Shown piece by piece: positions 61,955-64,000 of a stretch of 64,000 nucleotides of DNA. Origin of the DNA: Plotosus lineatus (Eukaryota > Chordata > Actinopteri > Siluriformes > Plotosidae); NCBI GenBank assembly GCA_024760905.1, contig CM045733.1:69477001-69541000 (forward strand), in the 5' to 3' direction. Position numbers and translations under genes: made by a program. Position 1 is the first letter of the stretch. Every line of letters begins with the position of its first letter. The notes below the pieces were generated by a model. That model searched no databases. It was not told the DNA's origin and was given only the letters and a program-made list of their open reading frames with translations.

Positions 61955-62260
61955 GTTGGGGGGCTGGTGCCCATCTCATCCGACTCTGATTGAGGGTGGG
62001 GTGCACCCTAGAAAGCCTTCCAGGCCATCACTGGTCCAACATTCACACAACCATTCATACATAGGAGCGATTTGGAACAGCCAGTTAGCCTACTGTACAT
62101 GTTTTTGGATTGTGGCAGGAAAGCGGAGTATCCGGAGGAAACCCACGCAAACACAGGGAGAACATGCCACTCCACACAGAAACACCCAAGCTGGGAATTG
62201 AACCCAGAACCATCTTGCTGTGAGGCAGACGTGCTAACCACTGTGCTATACCACTGTGCT
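61955..62260 (-). mobile_element. SINE, head 2 with L2-type tail
   Basis: GGGGCTGGTGCCCATCTCAT, GGGGTGCACCCTAGAAAGCC, CCAGTTAGCCTACTGTACAT and reversed head TTGCTGTGAGGCAGACGTGC are present. Confidence 0.7.
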
Positions 62261-62364
62261 GTTACATCAAGTACTGTACTGTATTTTAGAATAATATAAT
62301 TTTTTTACAATAATTATGCTATGCACTGCCACTTCATTTCAGGAGGTTTTTTTTTTACATCTTG

Positions 62365-62493
62365 GTTCCAACTGGGCCTGTACTGTGTGGAGTTTCCATG
62401 TTCTTCCTGTGTTTTTGTGTTTCCTCTAGGTACTCTGGTTTCCTCGCAGTACAAGGACATGCAGATTAGGTCAAATGGCTACTTCTAATTATC

Positions 62494-62539
<46 letters not shown>

Positions 62540-62645
62540 CGTAGTAATCCTGTGTTGAACTAGCATCCCATTCAGAGTGTGTTAATATCAGGTGCCCAGT
62601 GTTTCTGTGGTAAATTTCTGGTTTATGAACAAATGAATAAGTGAC
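62365..62645 (+). mobile_element. SINE, head-2 body with degraded tail
   Basis: TGTGTGGAGTTTCCATGTTC and AGGTACTCTGGTTTCCTCG are body modules. A (TG)n expands at 62498-62535, and the tail ends with GTTTATGAACAAATGAATAAG. Confidence 0.55.
62498..62540 (+). repeat. (TG)n microsatellite
   Basis: About 19 TG units followed by GCGTGCG. Confidence 0.9.
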
Positions 62646-63194
62646 TATCATATTAGATAATGAAAAAATATATGATATTATAATTATCTAAAACAAATGA
62701 GGTACCTTTGATAAGCATTTCACATTTAAATAAAAGTGTAGCCGCACCCATGGATTAAAATCCATTACTGTCGGGTTCTGAGTGTTGCAAGAGCAAAGCC
62801 TTGACCATATTGTCTGGCGGTCACTCCAGTTATAACAACGCCAATGCTATCTGCAGCCTGGAGTCACAACAAATATTGGCTGTGCTTTTTAGTGGGAGGG
62901 ACAGCATATTCTCCCTTTTATCTGTTAATCACAGAGGGTGTCTCTGGGCTCATGTATTTGTAAGGGGGTTAATACCACTTTTCTTCAGGTGTGTGTTGCA
63001 GCAGGAGTAGCAGTGGAAGCAGAGGTTGAATTTGTTGACTTCACATATGTCAGAGGAAACATGGGGTAGCCTTCACCCTTGCTGGTTGTTAACTGGTGTA
63101 TAATAGGTCAGAGCTGGCTTTCAGTGGGAACAAGCCTAGAGTAACAAATAATTATATAAATAACAAAATGAAAATTAATCAATGAATGAAAACG

Positions 63195-63400
63195 GCAGGA
63201 GCAACACAATAGCATAGTGCGTACCATGTCCACCTCACAACAAGAAGCCTGGGTTTGAGTCCTAGTCTTGGGTGTATCTGGGTAACGTTTGCAGGGTCTC
63301 CCTGTGCTTGTGTAGGTTTCCTTCAGGTATGCCAGTTTCGTCCCACAGTCCAAAAACATGCACAGTTGGCAATTCATAGATTAATTACATTTAATCAGTC
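63195..63400 (+). mobile_element. SINE, head 2, 3'-truncated
   Basis: AGCAACACAATAGCATAGTG, CACCTCACAACAAGAAGCC, GGGTTTGAGTCC and CAGTCCAAAAACATGCACAG follow head-2 order. The tail is missing. Confidence 0.6.
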
Positions 63401-63500
63401 TCTTATTAATCTATTTATTTTATTTATCATTTTGCTCCTTAATAAAACACCACCAAGAAAGGGCAAGATGCTGCTATACACACAGCTACACAGAGAGAAA

Positions 63501-63501
<1 letters not shown>

Positions 63502-63534
<33 letters not shown>
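63502..63534 (+). repeat. (CA)n microsatellite
   Basis: About 16 CA units. Confidence 0.9.
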
Positions 63535-63536
<2 letters not shown>

Positions 63537-63847
63537 CCTTTGAGACTCGACTGGTGAATAACTGCACAATGAGCTCTATTATGAAAAATACAAAGAGGCT
63601 CATATGTATACTGCCTGCGCATGTAGTGCCTCGAGCTGATGGAACACAGCTGGTGTTGGTAAAGTGCTTACAAAGCCATACTCTCTGTATCATACACCAT
63701 GCTATGTTCCTAAACTTTCAACAGGTAATAGATCCAGACTGGATTAGACATTCAGAAATATAGATATACAAATAGTATATTTTGTAAATATATATAGGAA
63801 TTTATATTGCATGCATCACAATAACAACACGTCGTGATTTTATCCTG

Positions 63848-64000
63848 GGTGGCACAGTAGTAGTAGTAGGTGGCACAGTAGTAGTTAGCACTGTTGCTGG
63901 ACAGCAAAATGTTTATGGGTGTTGCTCGCAGCTGTTCCCTGTCCCACATGTGTGGTTTTCCTCTGAGTGATCCGGTATTCTCCCACCATTTTATTTATTT
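63848..64000 (+). mobile_element. SINE, head 2, degraded, running off the window
   Basis: GGGTGGCACAGTAGTAGTAG is a partly duplicated head start, followed by GTTAGCACTGTTGCTGGACA and GTGATCCGGTATTCTCCCAC. Confidence 0.5.

Larger units (their letters stand above)
37262..64000 (+). other. NRG2: NRG2 first intron, 5' portion
   Basis: It begins at the GTAAGTTT donor. No sequence resembling the neuregulin Ig, EGF or transmembrane exons was found on the + strand. It holds the SINEs, Tigger-like elements, LINE remnant and microsatellites listed separately. Stretches with nothing recognised include 37330-38440, 40800-42700, 43940-44955, 46250-47620, 47811-49190, 49480-50910, 52050-52835, 54200-55125 and 56880-57790. 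Confidence 0.6.

Overview
This is a vertebrate nuclear segment, almost certainly from a ray-finned (teleost) fish. It has three conserved vertebrate protein genes with GT-AG introns. It also has very dense (CA/TG)n, (GA)n and (TA)n microsatellites and many fish-type SINEs, non-LTR retrotransposon fragments and small DNA transposons. I cannot name the species. There are no operons, CRISPR arrays or bacterial features.

Genes, left to right. (1) The 3' part of PSD2 (EFA6 family, an ARF6 exchange factor) lies on the + strand from 3611 to 16734. It has nine coding exons covering the end of the Sec7 domain, the whole PH domain and the C-terminal coiled coil; the 5' exons lie left of the window. (2) PURA (Pur-alpha) is an intact single-exon coding region of 282 codons on the - strand, 33822 to 32974, followed by what may be a 3' UTR of about 4 kb. 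(3) NRG2 (neuregulin 2) first coding exon is on the + strand, 36850 to 37261. The remaining 26.7 kb to the right appears to be its first intron, since no further NRG2 exon was found. PSD2, NRG2 and PURA are neighbours on human 5q31, which supports calling the first gene PSD2 rather than a paralogue. PURA and NRG2 are head to head with about 3.0 kb between start codons.

Mobile DNA. An internally deleted RTE-type LINE with an 18-bp target duplication lies at 122-1770. Three CR1/L2/Rex1-like LINE remnants lie at about 11985, 25268 and 52838; the last is split by a solo LTR (53799-54159) with a 5-bp duplication. Three Tigger/pogo-like elements (4947, 39873, 45433) carry perfect TA duplications, and two members of a related family are at about 9800 and 60386. 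A hAT-like MITE with an 8-bp duplication (2905-3128) is nested in a SINE. About two dozen SINE pieces belong to a modular system: at least two tRNA-like heads combined with at least four 3' tails. One tail matches the RTE LINE in this window and one resembles the BovB-type tail.

The best candidates for something undescribed are the mix-and-match SINE heads and tails, the head-to-head hybrid SINE at 21199-21642, the promoter-like Tigger elements, and the dinucleotide tracts pressed against PSD2 and NRG2 splice sites. Family names for repeats come from memory and are tentative; exon boundaries come from reading frames, splice consensus and family conservation.
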